Assembly: GCA_014728185.1 (NCBI GenBank)
Contig: WJMB01000239.1
Coordinates: 1 to 5,250, forward strand
Direction of reading: 5' to 3'
Source of the DNA: Candidatus Coatesiibacteriota bacterium
Lineage (GTDB): Bacteria > RBG-13-66-14
Length of the DNA stretch: 5,250 nt
Both the position numbers and the translations under genes were made by a program. Numbering within the stretch: position 1 is the first letter of the stretch; every line of letters begins with the position of its first letter. Of this stretch, positions 4,420 to 5,250 are shown in pieces. Under the pieces are notes generated by a model. That model saw only the letters and a list, made by a program, of their open reading frames with translations, had not been told where the DNA came from and made no database searches.

Positions 4420-5250
4420 GCGCCGTCGCGGCGTCGTGCTGCGCATCGAAGGCAACGTCTGCTTCGTCGATGCCGACGGCGAGCGCCTGTCGTGCTTCCT
4501 GCCCAAGAGCCGCCGCCGGGAGGCCCGCCGCCGGGGCGGCACGGCCCTGGCACCGGGGGATCGGGTTCACGTCGAGCCCGCCGGTGAGACCAATCTGGAC
4601 CTCTGGCGCATCCTCGAGGTCGAAGAGCGGCGCAGCGCACTCTCACGACGACGCCTCGAGACCCGGCGCCCCGGCGAGGATGTCTTGATCGCCAACCCGG
4701 ACCGCCTGTTGGTCGTCGCCGCCTGCGACCGCCCGCCCCTCAACCCGCGTTTCGCCGACCGCCTGCTCTGCGCCGGTGAGCTCCATGGGCTGGAATGCGT
4801 GCTGGTTCTCAACAAGCTGGACCTGGTCGAGCCGGCTGCGGCCGCCGGCCTAACCGCCCCGTACCGCACCGCCGGGTACCGCTGTCTGGTCGTCAGCGCC
4901 GCTGACGGTCGGGGGATCGACGAGCTGCGCGGGCTGCTCGGCACGGGGTTGACCCTGCTGGCCGGACGCAGCGGCGTGGGCAAGTCCAGCCTGCTCAACG
5001 CCTGCTTCCCCGACTTCGACCTTCGCGTCGGCGCGGTCTCCGACTACTCGGACAAGGGCGTCCACACCACCACCAGCCCCGAGCTCTTCCCCCTGGGCGG
5101 GGGGTACGTCGCCGACACGCCGGGGATGCGCGTCTTCGCTCTCTGGGGTGTGACGGCGGCCGAGCTGGCCGGGCTCTTCCCCGACATCGCCCGGTATAGC
5201 GACGACTGTCGCTTCGGCGACTGTCGCCACCGCAGCGAGCCGGGCTGCGC
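4412..5250 (+). CDS. rsgA: Ribosome small-subunit-dependent GTPase RsgA (YjeQ/YloQ), 3' end missing
   Basis: The first 279 full codons of a circularly permuted GTPase that binds the 30S ribosomal subunit during late maturation; the frame is still open at the window edge. Residues 1-56 fit the N-terminal OB-fold (GVVLRIEGNVCFVDADGERL, then PGDRVHVEP). The G motifs come in permuted order: G4 NKLD (134-137), G1 GRSGVGKS (185-192), G2 in KGVHTTT (215-221) and G3 DTPG (235-238). The zinc site follows as C266-x4-C271-x-H273-x5-C279, the spacing known for E. coli RsgA. The HTTT catalytic stretch is intact, although the Arg common before this His is Val here. Most family members are about 290-350 residues, so only a short C-terminal piece is lost. 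The ATG at 4412 has GAGGAG 4 bases upstream and overlaps bcp by 8 bases in another frame. Confidence 0.96.
   Translation, partial: MAERRRGVVLRIEGNVCFVDADGERLSCFLPKSRRREARRRGGTALAPGDRVHVEPAGETNLDLWRILEVEERRSALSRRRLETRRPGEDVLIANPDRLLVVAACDRPPLNPRFADRLLCAGELHGLECVLVLNKLDLVEPAAAAGLTAPYRTAGYRCLVVSAADGRGIDELRGLLGTGLTLLAGRSGVGKSSLLNACFPDFDLRVGAVSDYSDKGVHTTTSPELFPLGGGYVADTPGMRVFALWGVTAAELAGLFPDIARYSDDCRFGDCRHRSEPGC

Overview
The window comes from a bacterial chromosome with GC-rich genes. Nearly every recognisable codon ends in G or C, and the gaps between genes are visibly richer in A/T. The families present (DnaX, YbaB/EbfC, a DUF151 bifunctional-nuclease-type protein, a Bcp/PrxQ peroxiredoxin and RsgA) are widespread housekeeping bacterial proteins. 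They do not allow a confident phylum call. No phage, plasmid, CRISPR or toxin-antitoxin genes are visible.

Layout from left to right. The 3' end of an unidentified plus-strand gene stops at 123. A gene-free 313-base stretch (124-436) follows; it holds a nested inverted repeat (184-367) and a perfect 28-base palindrome (386-413). Then comes a convergent DUF151 gene on the minus strand (925 to 437), and behind it a 651-base A/T-richer gap (926-1576) with no gene I can support. Next is a minus-strand replication/nucleoid operon, dnaX then ybaB (3533 to 1577). A 433-base divergent intergenic region (3534-3966) carries a good candidate dnaX promoter and a pair of adjacent stems. It is followed by a plus-strand pair, a bcp-type peroxiredoxin (3967-4419) overlapping by 8 bases an rsgA ribosome-assembly GTPase (4412 to beyond the right edge).

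The most notable signal is in dnaX. The zero-frame reading ends at residue 385, just after a run of nine A residues on the coding strand that contains the classic slippery heptamer A AAA AAG. The -1 frame is open through this run and continues for 153 codons. It encodes what looks like the tau C-terminal region and ends 2 bases before the ybaB start codon. Slippage here would therefore ADD the tau tail, with gamma as the default product. This is the reverse of the arrangement known from Escherichia coli and Thermus, where zero frame gives tau and slippage gives gamma. A one-base undercount of the A run (10 rather than 9) would give the same picture and must be excluded.

Functionally, DnaX loads the sliding clamp and organises the replicative polymerase, and YbaB is its common genomic partner. 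RecR, the usual third member of that cluster, is not next to ybaB in this window. Bcp detoxifies peroxides and RsgA assists late 30S ribosomal subunit maturation; their overlap suggests one transcript.
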